NCBI RefSeq assembly: GCF_000719705.1
Contig: NZ_JOHO01000035.1
Location: forward strand, 9,495-73,494
Origin: Streptomyces sp. NRRL S-350
GTDB taxonomy: Bacteria > Actinomycetota > Actinomycetes > Streptomycetales > Streptomycetaceae
Reading direction: 5' to 3'
Length of the DNA stretch: 64,000 nucleotides
Shown here piece by piece: positions 56,955 through 64,000 of the stretch. The first letter of the stretch is position 1. Every line of letters begins with the position of its first letter. The notes under the pieces were generated by a model. The model was not told where the DNA came from. It ran no database searches and saw only the letters and a list, made by a program, of their open reading frames with translations. The translations under genes and the position numbers were made by a program.

Positions 56955-57968
56955 TCACCCCAGGGGCTGCCCGGCGCGCGCGATCAGCGCGTTGAGCAGG
57001 GCCGCCCCGCGCTCGGCGTCGTCGACGCTGACCGCGAACTCGGCGCCCCGGCGGGTGCGGACCACCAGGCACGCGCCCCCGCGCAGCATCACCGTGGTGC
57101 CGCGCCCGTTGATCCGGTACCCCCAGCCGCCCGCCTGACCGGCGGTGCGCTCCTCGGCGCGCGCCGAGTCGAGGTCGGCGGGGGACCAGTGCCGGGCCGG
57201 CCGGCCGAACGGGCCGAAGCCGACGGTCAGGCCCCGGGCGGTCACCCGCGCCTGCACCGAGGAGCAGCCGAGCGCGGTGACGGCGGACACCGCGAACGGC
57301 AGGACGAACGACCAGGCCGGCGCGGCCGATCCGCCCCCGGCCAGTCCGCTCGCGGCCACCAGCACACCGCCCGCCGCGAGCAGGCCGAGTACGGCGGCGA
57401 GCAGCTGCAGCCACGGGTTGGCGGTCCGCGACAGCCAGACGAACCGCTCGCCCTCCGGCACCTCGAGTGCCGGGGCCCCCGCTGCCGGACGCTCCACACC
57501 GCGGCCGCCGAACCGCCGACCCGCCAGCCAGGCCAGCGCCCCCGCGGTGCCCGTGGCCACCAGGACCAGGACCACCTCGACGCCCATCGGCGCGGCGTCC
57601 TGCCAGCGGGCGCGGTCCAGATTGGCGTGCACGATGGACGCCTGGGCTCCCGTCAGCAGCACCCCGCCGGCCGCCAGCGCCGCCGCCGCGCAGCCGGGCG
57701 TCCGCTCGGCCCAGTACCGCTGCACGAGCGCGGAGAGCAGTACCAGGACCAGCCAGACGCCCGCCGGGAAGAGCACCGCCGCCGTCAGCGTCATCGAACC
57801 GTCCGGGTGCCGCCCGCCCCAGTGGGTGGCCAGCGGCTCCGGCAGGCGGTGGCGCGCCGACAGCGGCAGTGCGATCAGCAGCGCCAGGACGCCGAGCGAC
57901 CAGACCGCCGCGCCCCAGAGCCCGCCCCGCCGGGCCGTGCGTCCCTTCGCGGGTTCTTCATCCGTCAC
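56955..57968 (-). CDS. DUF1648 domain membrane protein
   Basis: 337 aa from GTG 57968, whose start overlaps the GntR stop by 4 nt. Helices at about 20-38, 62-82, 95-112, 130-150, 190-212 and 222-240. The DUF1648 sequence LPEPLATHWGGRHPDGSM lies between helices 1 and 2. A C-terminal beta-rich cytosolic domain (LTVGFGPFGRP, RINGRGTTVMLRGGACLVV) resembles PH-like domains. Membrane proteins of this type are commonly co-transcribed with a short GntR/YtrA regulator, as here. Confidence 0.88.
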   Translation of the reverse strand: MTDEEPAKGRTARRGGLWGAAVWSLGVLALLIALPLSARHRLPEPLATHWGGRHPDGSMTLTAAVLFPAGVWLVLVLLSALVQRYWAERTPGCAAAALAAGGVLLTGAQASIVHANLDRARWQDAAPMGVEVVLVLVATGTAGALAWLAGRRFGGRGVERPAAGAPALEVPEGERFVWLSRTANPWLQLLAAVLGLLAAGGVLVAASGLAGGGSAAPAWSFVLPFAVSAVTALGCSSVQARVTARGLTVGFGPFGRPARHWSPADLDSARAEERTAGQAGGWGYRINGRGTTVMLRGGACLVVRTRRGAEFAVSVDDAERGAALLNALIARAGQPLG

Positions 57969-58312
57969 GACATCCCCCTGATCATGTCCACGAGATCGTT
58001 CCTGCTGTAGCCGGCCAGCGCCGCGTCCTCGACCAACTTCCGCACTCGGCCGACCAGTTCGGATCGGGTGTCGGCGCCCGCCGCGACCGTGACGCCGCGC
58101 CCCCGGCGGAACTCCAGCACCCCCTCGTCGCGCAGCGTGCGCAGGCCGCGCAGCACGGTGTTGGAGTTCACCCCCAGGGCCCGGGACAGTTCGCGGGCCG
58201 GGGGCAGCTTGTCCCCGGGGGCGAGCTCGCCCTCGGCGACGGCCCGTCTGATCGCCCCGGCGACCTGCTCGTGCAGCGGTCGGGTGTCCCCGATGTCCAG
58301 CTTCAGCAACAT
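57965..58312 (-). CDS. GntR-family regulator, YtrA type
   Basis: 115 aa from ATG 58312; ATG 58339 is in frame but would cover the operator. The winged helix is at about 10-75 (PLHEQVAGAIRRAVAEGELA, KLPPARELSRALGVNSNTVL, RRGRGVTV), followed by a short C-terminal helix pair (about 80-115), which defines the YtrA subfamily. It probably represses its own operon with the DUF1648 gene: a 21-nt perfect palindrome lies immediately before the start codon. The inducer is unknown; cell-envelope stress is typical for relatives. Confidence 0.93.
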   Translation of the reverse strand: MLLKLDIGDTRPLHEQVAGAIRRAVAEGELAPGDKLPPARELSRALGVNSNTVLRGLRTLRDEGVLEFRRGRGVTVAAGADTRSELVGRVRKLVEDAALAGYSRNDLVDMIRGMS

Positions 58313-58333
58313 GGTGCTACTGACGATAGCACC
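58313..58333 (-). promoter_or_regulatory. Operator palindrome of the GntR/DUF1648 operon
   Basis: GGTGCTA (58313-58319) and TAGCACC (58327-58333) with a 7-nt spacer, a perfect 7-7-7 inverted repeat touching the start codon at 58312. On the minus strand it overlaps a -10-like TATCGT, so binding would block transcription start. Confidence 0.7.
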
Positions 58334-58530
58334 ATTCATCTCGGCCGCCCCGGGCGCCGGGGCGGCCCCGTCATCGCCCGCCCGGACGGAGCTGGGCTGT
58401 TCGAGTGATGCTTCCCGCACTGCCGATCGGTTGCCTCCGCACGGCCGGTGGCCGCCGTCGCTCCGTGATAGACGTCGGGGACGCGGCTGCCGCCGCCAGG
58501 TTCCCAGCGGAGACCGGCGTCCAGGAGGAG

Positions 58531-59880
58531 ATGAGCTTGTCGGCCGACCCCCGGACCCCGGCACCCGGAGCGGCGCCCCCGGACCCGGCGGCCCTCATCC
58601 GTACGTCCGCCTACCTGAAGCTGCTGGCACTCGCGGCCGTCCTCGGGGTGCTGGTCTCCGCGGCCGCCTACGGCTTCCTCGCCCTGGTCGCCAAGCTGCA
58701 GTCGGTGACCTACGAGGACCTGCCCCGGGGGCTCGGCTTCCACGGGACGCCCCCCTGGTGGCCGTTGCCGCTGCTCGGCGTCGCCGGGCTGCTGGTCGGC
58801 GCGACGATCCGGTACCTCCCCGGAACGGGCGGCCACGAGCCGTCCGACGGACTGTCGACCACGGGCGCCCCGAGCGCGGTCGAACTTCCGGGAGTGTTCC
58901 TGGCCGCGCTGGCCACCCTCAGCCTGGGCGCGGTCCTCGGACCGGAGGCACCGCTGATCGTGCTCGGCGGCGGCCTGGCGGTGCTGGCCGTCAGACGCCC
59001 CGGTCGGGCCGTCCCGCCGCAAGTCGTCGCCGTCGTCGGAGCCGCCGGGAGTTTCGCGGCCGTCAGCACCCTGCTGGGGTCGCCCCTGCTCGGTGCTTTC
59101 CTGCTGATGGAAGCTTCGGGGCTCGGCGGGCCGATGCTGGGGGCGGTCCTGGTCCCCGGCCTGCTCGCAGCCGGTATCGGCTCCCTCATCTTCATCGGCC
59201 TCGGCAGCTGGACCGGTCTCGGCACGTATTCCCTGGCGCTGTCGAACGTGCCGCCCGCGGACCGGCCGGACATCGCCGAATTCGCCTGGGCGCTGGTCAT
59301 CGGCGTGGCGGCCGCCCTGCTCGGAACCGGCATCCGCCGGGCCGCCCTGCTGCTGAGATCACGGGTGGAACGGCACCGGATCCCCGCGACGGTGCTGATG
59401 GGACTGGCGGTCGCCGGGTGCACCATCGTCTACACCACGGCGACCGGCAAGGGCGCGGCGGACGTGCTCTACTCGGGGCAGACCGCGATGGGCCCGCTGC
59501 TGGCCGGCCATGCCGGCTACTCGGTCGGCGCGCTGGTCCTCCTGGTCGTCTGCAAGGCACTGGCCTACTGCGCCTCGTTGAGCGCCTTCCGCGGCGGGCC
59601 GGTCTTCCCGGCGATGTTCCTGGGGGCGGTGGGAGGGATGGCGCTCTCCCATCTCGCCGGGCTGCCGCTCACCGCCGCGTTCGCCATGGGCATCGGCGGC
59701 ATGTCCGTCGCCCTGTTGCGGCTCCCGATGACCTCGGTGCTCCTCGCGACCCTGCTGCTGGGCGGCGACGGCGTCACCGTCATGCCGCTGGTGATCGTCT
59801 CCGTGGCGGTGGCCTACGTCCTGACGCTGTGGCTCGGTCCGCGCGGCGAAGGCCCGAAGCCGTCCGCGGCCCGGAGCTGA
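58531..59880 (+). CDS. CLC-family chloride channel/antiporter
   Basis: 449 aa from ATG 58531. The AGGAGGAG touches this ATG, so the TTG at 58537, in frame and better spaced, may be used instead. About ten to twelve helices. CLC regions recognisable: LGPEAPLIVLGGGLAVL (in place of GKEGP), the ion-path helices GSFAAVSTLLGSPLLGAFLL, GGPVFPAMFLGAVGG (GxFxP) and the C-terminal MTSVLLATLLLGG. The Glu in LGPEAP may be the gating Glu. Moves chloride across the membrane; no CBS domain is present. Confidence 0.88.
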   Translation: MSLSADPRTPAPGAAPPDPAALIRTSAYLKLLALAAVLGVLVSAAAYGFLALVAKLQSVTYEDLPRGLGFHGTPPWWPLPLLGVAGLLVGATIRYLPGTGGHEPSDGLSTTGAPSAVELPGVFLAALATLSLGAVLGPEAPLIVLGGGLAVLAVRRPGRAVPPQVVAVVGAAGSFAAVSTLLGSPLLGAFLLMEASGLGGPMLGAVLVPGLLAAGIGSLIFIGLGSWTGLGTYSLALSNVPPADRPDIAEFAWALVIGVAAALLGTGIRRAALLLRSRVERHRIPATVLMGLAVAGCTIVYTTATGKGAADVLYSGQTAMGPLLAGHAGYSVGALVLLVVCKALAYCASLSAFRGGPVFPAMFLGAVGGMALSHLAGLPLTAAFAMGIGGMSVALLRLPMTSVLLATLLLGGDGVTVMPLVIVSVAVAYVLTLWLGPRGEGPKPSAARS

Positions 59881-59999
59881 ACCGCCACCGCCGTCACCGG
59901 GGCGGCGCCGGCGTACTTCGTCCTGGGGGCCCTGCCGACGGCAGCCGCGCTCCCGGCGGCCCGGGCCTGCCCGCGCCCGTCACCGCCGTCGGCCGGGCA

Positions 60000-60353
60000 T
60001 CATGCCCGCACCTGCTGGTGTGTCGGATGCGTGGCCTCCCGGAGGCTCTCCACGAAATGGGCGAGACCGCGGGCCACGGCGCCGGCCAGGACGAACACGG
60101 CGGTGATGAAGATCCATCCGTCCCGCTCGTCGATGCCGAGACCGGCGGCCGGTGCCGGCCGCTCCGGTGCGGGTGCGGACTGCGGGGCAGGGTGCGTCAT
60201 GTCCTTGGCGATCGTGACGGCCCCCGCCAGCCCGTGCCTGATCGCGGCGGCGGCGAGCACCGAGGATCCGATCACCATCCAGCCGAGGCGTCCGATCTCG
60301 TCGGGCGGGGCCGTCACGGGCGGACGTGATACCTGGTGGTGGATGCCGAGCAT
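60000..60353 (-). CDS. Small two-helix membrane protein
   Basis: 117 aa from ATG 60353, with AAAGGAGG 8 nt upstream. Helices at about 26-45 (GWMVIGSSVLAAAAIRHGLA) and 80-98 (GWIFITAVFVLAGAVARGLA), joined by a Pro/Ala loop. The C-terminus is His/Glu-containing (ESLREATHPTHQQ). I do not recognise the family. It lies between a CLC channel and a cation antiporter, suggesting an ion-related role by context only. A perfect hairpin stands in its leader. Confidence 0.65.
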   Translation of the reverse strand: MLGIHHQVSRPPVTAPPDEIGRLGWMVIGSSVLAAAAIRHGLAGAVTIAKDMTHPAPQSAPAPERPAPAAGLGIDERDGWIFITAVFVLAGAVARGLAHFVESLREATHPTHQQVRA

Positions 60354-60378
60354 GCGTCTCGCCTCCTTTGTCGAGTGC

Positions 60379-60397
60379 GGGAGGGACGATCCCTCCC
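60379..60397 (-). promoter_or_regulatory. 8-bp hairpin in the leader of the small membrane protein gene
   Basis: GGGAGGGA (60379-60386) and TCCCTCCC (60390-60397) with a 3-nt loop, 10 nt upstream of the SD of the minus-strand gene. Operator or RNA stem. Confidence 0.4.
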
Positions 60398-60643
60398 TCC
60401 TCTCCGACGTTCGCAGAATGCGGCGGGCGTGCCATGAGTCGTCCGGCCCATGCCCGGGGGGCCGGATGTCCGCAGGACCCCGCTCCGCACCGTCGGTCGA
60501 CCTGCTCCTCGGACCGGTCGGTCCTGCGCCGCGTCCACGCGACGTGCCTGATCCGGAAGGCGCACCTCGGGGTGCCGCTCGGCGGGTTCTACGGGGCAAT
60601 GGTGGTCAGCGGTGCCACGGCCGCACGAAATGTGGGAGAGCCG

Positions 60644-60823
60644 ATGAACGAGCCGCCAGGGCCTCCGTCCGGGCCGGGAGCGGGCGGGGCGGGCACCGGC
60701 GGCCCGCCCCGTGGCGCCGGCGCCGTCCGGAGCAGGGCGGATCGCGGTGAACACCGCCCCGGCCGAGCCGATCTCGTCGAGCTGCGTCCTACTGCCGGTC
60801 CCGCTGCCCACCGGCGCCGATGA
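60644..60823 (+). CDS. Possible small ORF coupled to the antiporter gene
   Basis: 59 aa, ATG 60644 with GGGAGAG 3 nt upstream; its stop overlaps the antiporter ATG (ATGA). The product is Pro/Gly/Arg-rich with no recognisable domain. It may be a real upstream ORF that sets translation of the antiporter, or a chance frame. The rest of 60398-60643 shows no gene. Confidence 0.25.
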   Translation: MNEPPGPPSGPGAGGAGTGGPPRGAGAVRSRADRGEHRPGRADLVELRPTAGPAAHRRR

Positions 60824-62127
60824 GTGACATCGTGTGGGCGGGGGTCGCGACGGCCGGCGTCACCGCGGCCTACGCACTCGTCTCGCGACGCCTGGCGAGC
60901 ACACCGGTGTCCGGGGCCATCGTGTTCGCGGGTGCCGGCGTCCTGCTGGGTCCCGCCGGTCTCGACCTGATGAGCCTGGACGCCGACGGCGAACTGCTGC
61001 TCACCTTCCTGGAGACCGCCCTCACCCTGGTGCTGTTCACCGACGCCATGTCCGTACGCCCGACGGACCTGCGCACCGGCGCCGGCCTGCCGGGCCGACT
61101 GCTCGGCGCCGGCTTGCCGCTCAGCATCGCTCTGGGCTGGCTGCTCGCGTGGCCGCTGCTGCCCGGGCTCACCGGGTGGGAGCTCGCGCTGGTGGGTGCC
61201 GTGCTCGCGCCGACCGACGCGGCTCTCGGCAGCAGTGCGATCGCCAATCCGCGGGTTCCCGCCCTGGTGCGGCAGGGGCTGAACGTGGAGAGCGGGCTGA
61301 ACGACGGGATGGTGCTGCCCTTCTTCGTGCTCTTCCTGGCGGCCATCCCCGGCACCGGGTACGCCGAGCAGGGGGAGACCGGGACGTTCTGGCGGGCTCT
61401 GCTGCTGAGCACCGCCCTCGGCCTGATCGTCGGAGCCGGCGGAGGCCGCCTGCTGCGGTCGTCACGCGGGCGCGGCTGGGTCACGCGGGAATGGCGCCAG
61501 ATCCACGTCCTCGCGGTCGCCGCGGCGTCCTACGGCCTGGCGGTGGCCACCGACGGAAGCGGGTTCATCGCCGCCTGGGTGGCCGGCTTCGCCTTCGCGT
61601 CGGCGCTGCGCGGCGGCGGGGAACCGCCGCCGGAGGGCGACCGCACCGCGGACCTCGCCGAGCACCTGGGCAGCCTGCTGGCCCTGCTCGGTCTGCTGGT
61701 CTTCGGGGCCGTGGTCCTCGGCCCGGCACTGCAGCACCTCAGCTGGCGCATCACCGCCTACGCCGTGCTCAGCCTCACCGTGGTCAGGATGGTTCCCGTC
61801 GCCGTCTCCCTCGCCAGGAGCGGGCTGAAGCCCCGGACCGTGGCGTACATCGGATGGTTCGGGCCGCGCGGCCTCGCCTCGATCGTGCTGGGACTGCTGA
61901 TCGTGGAACAACGCGTCCCGGGAGTGGAGCTGATCGGGCGGGTGGTCGCGATCACCGTAGGCCTGAGCATCGTGGTGCACGGCGCGTCCGCAGCCGCGTT
62001 CTCGGACCGCTACGGCAGGTGGTACGAGAGGACGGCCGCGCGCGATCCGAACCTGTCGGAGAGCCGTGGGACGGCGTTCGTCGGCCGGCGCCGCAGGATC
62101 GGTCTGACCGGGCCGCCCGGGGAGTGA
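60820..62127 (+). CDS. CPA1-type cation/proton antiporter
   Basis: 435 aa from ATG 60820. About twelve helices. The ion-binding region APTDAALGSSAIANP and NVESGLNDGMVLPFFVLF carry the conserved Asp pair (the ND motif) of Na+/H+ exchangers. LTFLETALTLVLFTDAMSVR and WFGPRGLASIVLGLL are further family signatures. A short cytosolic tail follows residue 385. It probably exchanges Na+ or K+ for protons in pH or salt control. Nearby CLC and small membrane proteins make this an ion-transport neighbourhood. Confidence 0.92.
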   Translation: MSDIVWAGVATAGVTAAYALVSRRLASTPVSGAIVFAGAGVLLGPAGLDLMSLDADGELLLTFLETALTLVLFTDAMSVRPTDLRTGAGLPGRLLGAGLPLSIALGWLLAWPLLPGLTGWELALVGAVLAPTDAALGSSAIANPRVPALVRQGLNVESGLNDGMVLPFFVLFLAAIPGTGYAEQGETGTFWRALLLSTALGLIVGAGGGRLLRSSRGRGWVTREWRQIHVLAVAAASYGLAVATDGSGFIAAWVAGFAFASALRGGGEPPPEGDRTADLAEHLGSLLALLGLLVFGAVVLGPALQHLSWRITAYAVLSLTVVRMVPVAVSLARSGLKPRTVAYIGWFGPRGLASIVLGLLIVEQRVPGVELIGRVVAITVGLSIVVHGASAAAFSDRYGRWYERTAARDPNLSESRGTAFVGRRRRIGLTGPPGE

Positions 62128-62249
62128 GGCCGCCACCCGGCGGCAGGTCTCACCCGGTCGGCCGCGGTCGGCCCCGTCCTCGGACGGTCTCCCGGGCGCC
62201 GCCCCTAGATTCGACGGAATCCAGCTCCCCTCCGCCAGGACAGGTGGCC

Positions 62250-63872
62250 ATGACCCGTCGACCGAACATCCTGCTGATCGTCACCGATGAGGAGCGGGCC
62301 GCCATCCCGCGTCCCCAGGGCTACACGCTCCCGGCCCGGGAGCGGCTCGCCGAGCGGGGCACCACCTTCGAGCGCTACTACACCGCGTCGGCCATGTGCA
62401 GCTCCGCGCGGTCCGTGATCTACACCGGGCAGCACCTACCGCTGACCGGCATCTACGACAACGACAACATGCCCTACATCCGTCCGCTCGACCCACAGCT
62501 GGGCACCCTCGGCACGATGCTGCGCCAGGCCGGCTACTACTGCACCTACCAGGGCAAGTGGCACCTCTCCAACGCGTACGTCACACCCCGGAACCCCGGA
62601 CCCACCACCGACGCTCTGGAGCCCTACGGGTTCAGCGAGTTCAACGACTGGGGTGACATCGACGGGGGCGCCTGGGCCGGGCTCAAGATCGACCCGGTGA
62701 TCGCCGGCCAGGCCGTGAAGTGGCTGCGCGACCGCGCCCCGGTCGTGGCGGACGAACAGCCCTGGTTCATGGCCGTCAACTTCGTCAACCCGCACGACAT
62801 CATGAGCTTCGACTACGGCGGCTCGCCCCAGGTGCGACTGCCCCCCGGCCTCGCGCACGCCGTCGTGGCGCGCGCCGCCGCGGATGTCCCGGTCTACCGG
62901 CGCCGCTGGGAGTTCGACCTGCCCCCGAGCCTCCGCGACGACCTGTCCGGCGCGTCCCCGGCGGTGGCCGAGTACGCGCGTATGGTGGACACGGTGTTCG
63001 GGCCGGTCGCCGATGAACAGCACTGGTACGACGGCCTGAACTTCTACCTCAACGCCATCCGGGACGTCGACCGCAGCATCGAGCTCGTCCTCGACGCGTT
63101 GGAGGCCTCCGGCCAGGCCGACCGGACGGTGGTCGCCTTCACGGCCGACCACGGCGAGATGGCCGGGAGCCACGGCCTGCGCCAGAAGGGCAATCTGGTC
63201 TACGACGAGAACGTCCACGTCCCGTTCGTGCTCAGCCACCCCGACGCGCCCGGCGGAGGCCGCACCGAGGCGCTCGCCTCCGCAGTCGACCTAGCGCCCA
63301 CCCTCCTCGAGTTCGCGGGGCTGGACGGGGCGGCGGTCGCCACCAGGTTCCCCGCCCTGCACGGCCGCTCCCTGACACCGGTACTGGAGGGGAGGTCGGT
63401 TCGCGAAGGGGTGCTCACCGCCGTCGAGTCGATCATCACGCTGGACGCCGGGTTCTGGTTCGAGTTCGCCGACCCGCAGGCCCCCCAGCGGATCCTGTCG
63501 GGAGAGCTGCGCCCCGACTGGAGCAAGCGAGGCTTCCTGCGCGGCTACCACGACCAGCGGTACACCTTCGGCCGCTACTTCTCCCCGCTCAGCCCCAACC
63601 GCCCCACCAGCCCGCAAGAGCTCCACGACCAGAACGACGTGGTGCTCTATGACCGCGTCGAGGACCCCGACGAGATGCGCAACCTCGCCGCCGAGCCCGC
63701 CCACCGTGACCTCGTCGCCCGGTACAGCGCCCGGCTGGAGGACCTCATCAGCGCCGAGATCGGCACCGACACGCGCGCCTGGGTCACCGAGCGCCCCCGC
63801 CTGGTCGGCTGGCCCACCTGGCACGGCGACACCGACCAGCCCGCGCCCGCCGGGGCGGCCGCCCGCCGCTGA
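62250..63872 (+). CDS. Sulfatase-family hydrolase with non-canonical CSSAR motif
   Basis: 540 aa from ATG 62250; AGGTGG just before it acts as SD. Alkaline-phosphatase-type fold: metal site NILLIVTDEER near the start, catalytic loop ASAMCSSARSVIYTGQ with Cys50 where formylglycine is expected, KWHLS, and FTADHGEMAGSHGL for the second metal site. The usual CxPxR is C-S-S-A-R here. There is no signal peptide. The C-terminus (YDRVEDPDEMRNLA) is the sulfatase closing motif. Possibly an aryl- or choline-sulfatase-like enzyme or a phosphonate monoester hydrolase; the substrate is unknown. Confidence 0.9.
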   Translation: MTRRPNILLIVTDEERAAIPRPQGYTLPARERLAERGTTFERYYTASAMCSSARSVIYTGQHLPLTGIYDNDNMPYIRPLDPQLGTLGTMLRQAGYYCTYQGKWHLSNAYVTPRNPGPTTDALEPYGFSEFNDWGDIDGGAWAGLKIDPVIAGQAVKWLRDRAPVVADEQPWFMAVNFVNPHDIMSFDYGGSPQVRLPPGLAHAVVARAAADVPVYRRRWEFDLPPSLRDDLSGASPAVAEYARMVDTVFGPVADEQHWYDGLNFYLNAIRDVDRSIELVLDALEASGQADRTVVAFTADHGEMAGSHGLRQKGNLVYDENVHVPFVLSHPDAPGGGRTEALASAVDLAPTLLEFAGLDGAAVATRFPALHGRSLTPVLEGRSVREGVLTAVESIITLDAGFWFEFADPQAPQRILSGELRPDWSKRGFLRGYHDQRYTFGRYFSPLSPNRPTSPQELHDQNDVVLYDRVEDPDEMRNLAAEPAHRDLVARYSARLEDLISAEIGTDTRAWVTERPRLVGWPTWHGDTDQPAPAGAAARR

Positions 63873-64000
63873 GCGGAGACCACCCGGCGTCCCGCCGCGC
63901 GCGCCTGAGCTTGTTGTTTAACCTCGGAGGTCACCCGACCTGCTGATCTGCGGTTCTTCGCGAGACAGCAGAGGCGGCCGCCCCTCACGCTTCGAGATGT
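63873..64000. other. Right edge, lower-GC spacer
   Basis: After the sulfatase stop there is a noticeably AT-richer stretch (about 63905-63970) with small inverted words (GGTCACCCGACC; CTGCTG and CAGCAG flanking a 26-nt segment). No tRNA cloverleaf or start codon could be confirmed before the window ends. Confidence 0.4.

Noticed and set aside
63873..64000. A tRNA gene or att site at the right edge
   Set aside because: The AT-richer stretch has short inverted words but no cloverleaf I could complete and no visible duplicate end in the window.

Overview
The DNA is about 72-75% GC with strong third-position GC bias. Its genes are typical of a filamentous actinomycete of the Streptomycetaceae (Streptomyces or Kitasatospora): NarL-type two-component pairs, an Rpf/LysM wall hydrolase, a SpoIIE-type phosphatase, an SAM methyltransferase of the DUF574 type, a YtrA-like GntR regulator, TerD proteins and F420-type oxidoreductases. 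I cannot choose the genus. I see no rRNA, tRNA, CRISPR array, transposase, integrase or phage module. The window reads as ordinary chromosome with accessory genes, not as a mobile island. All calls rest on reading the sequence; no database was searched.

Layout. 1-5.5 kb: an FMN-binding protein and a ferric-reductase-like flavocytochrome (minus strand), divergent from an OmpR/HisKA two-component pair; then a GlxA-type regulator divergent from an isochorismatase-family hydrolase. 6.5-13.9 kb: an ArsR-like regulator, then a NarL-type kinase/regulator pair and a MacB-like ABC exporter that share a sequence motif upstream. 13.9-21.3 kb: housekeeping and secreted genes (alpha/beta hydrolase, membrane channel-like protein, LLM oxidoreductase, P-loop kinase, secreted zinc protease, universal stress protein, Fpg/Nei glycosylase, degenerate uridine-kinase-like protein). 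21.7-28.6 kb: a DUF4326 protein, a GAF/PAS/SpoIIE phosphatase, a second NarL-type pair whose kinase has the same unusual C-terminal module as the first, and an Rpf-like resuscitation factor followed by many hairpins. 29-36 kb: a short-chain dehydrogenase, a mycothiol-type DinB-like protein, a two-gene molybdenum hydroxylase operon with a Tat leader, an MFS exporter and a Mut7-C protein. 36.4-43 kb: a restriction-endonuclease/TerD fusion, a propeller-like protein, a divergent inorganic pyrophosphatase, a secreted pyroglutamyl-peptidase homologue with a Ser in place of the catalytic Cys, a P450 and a stand-alone TerD protein. 43.4-47.2 kb: a large sortase-anchored SdrD/SpaA surface protein and a membrane-anchored partner. 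47.3-55 kb: two DHA2 drug exporters, an ABC-2 transporter and a third NarL-type pair. 55-64 kb: a methyltransferase, membrane proteins, a GntR/DUF1648 operon with a clear palindromic operator, a CLC channel, a small membrane protein, a CPA1 antiporter and a sulfatase-like enzyme.

Regulation. Many genes lack a Shine-Dalgarno sequence but have a -10-like hexamer 6-8 nt before the start codon, which points to leaderless mRNAs; all three NarL-type kinases do this. Several cis elements can be proposed: 11-nt-spaced direct repeats in front of the ferric reductase, an 11-bp inverted TTCGACAGA element in front of the ABC exporter that recurs before its kinase, a 21-nt palindrome at the GntR start, and a near-consensus promoter for the molybdenum hydroxylase. 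Spacers at gene ends often hold short imperfect tandem repeats.

Most interesting for follow-up: the two kinases with an added C-terminal membrane anchor and cysteine-containing domain; the Mrr-like nuclease fused to TerD; the Tat-leader gene whose expected start codon is ATC; and several enzyme homologues with altered catalytic residues.
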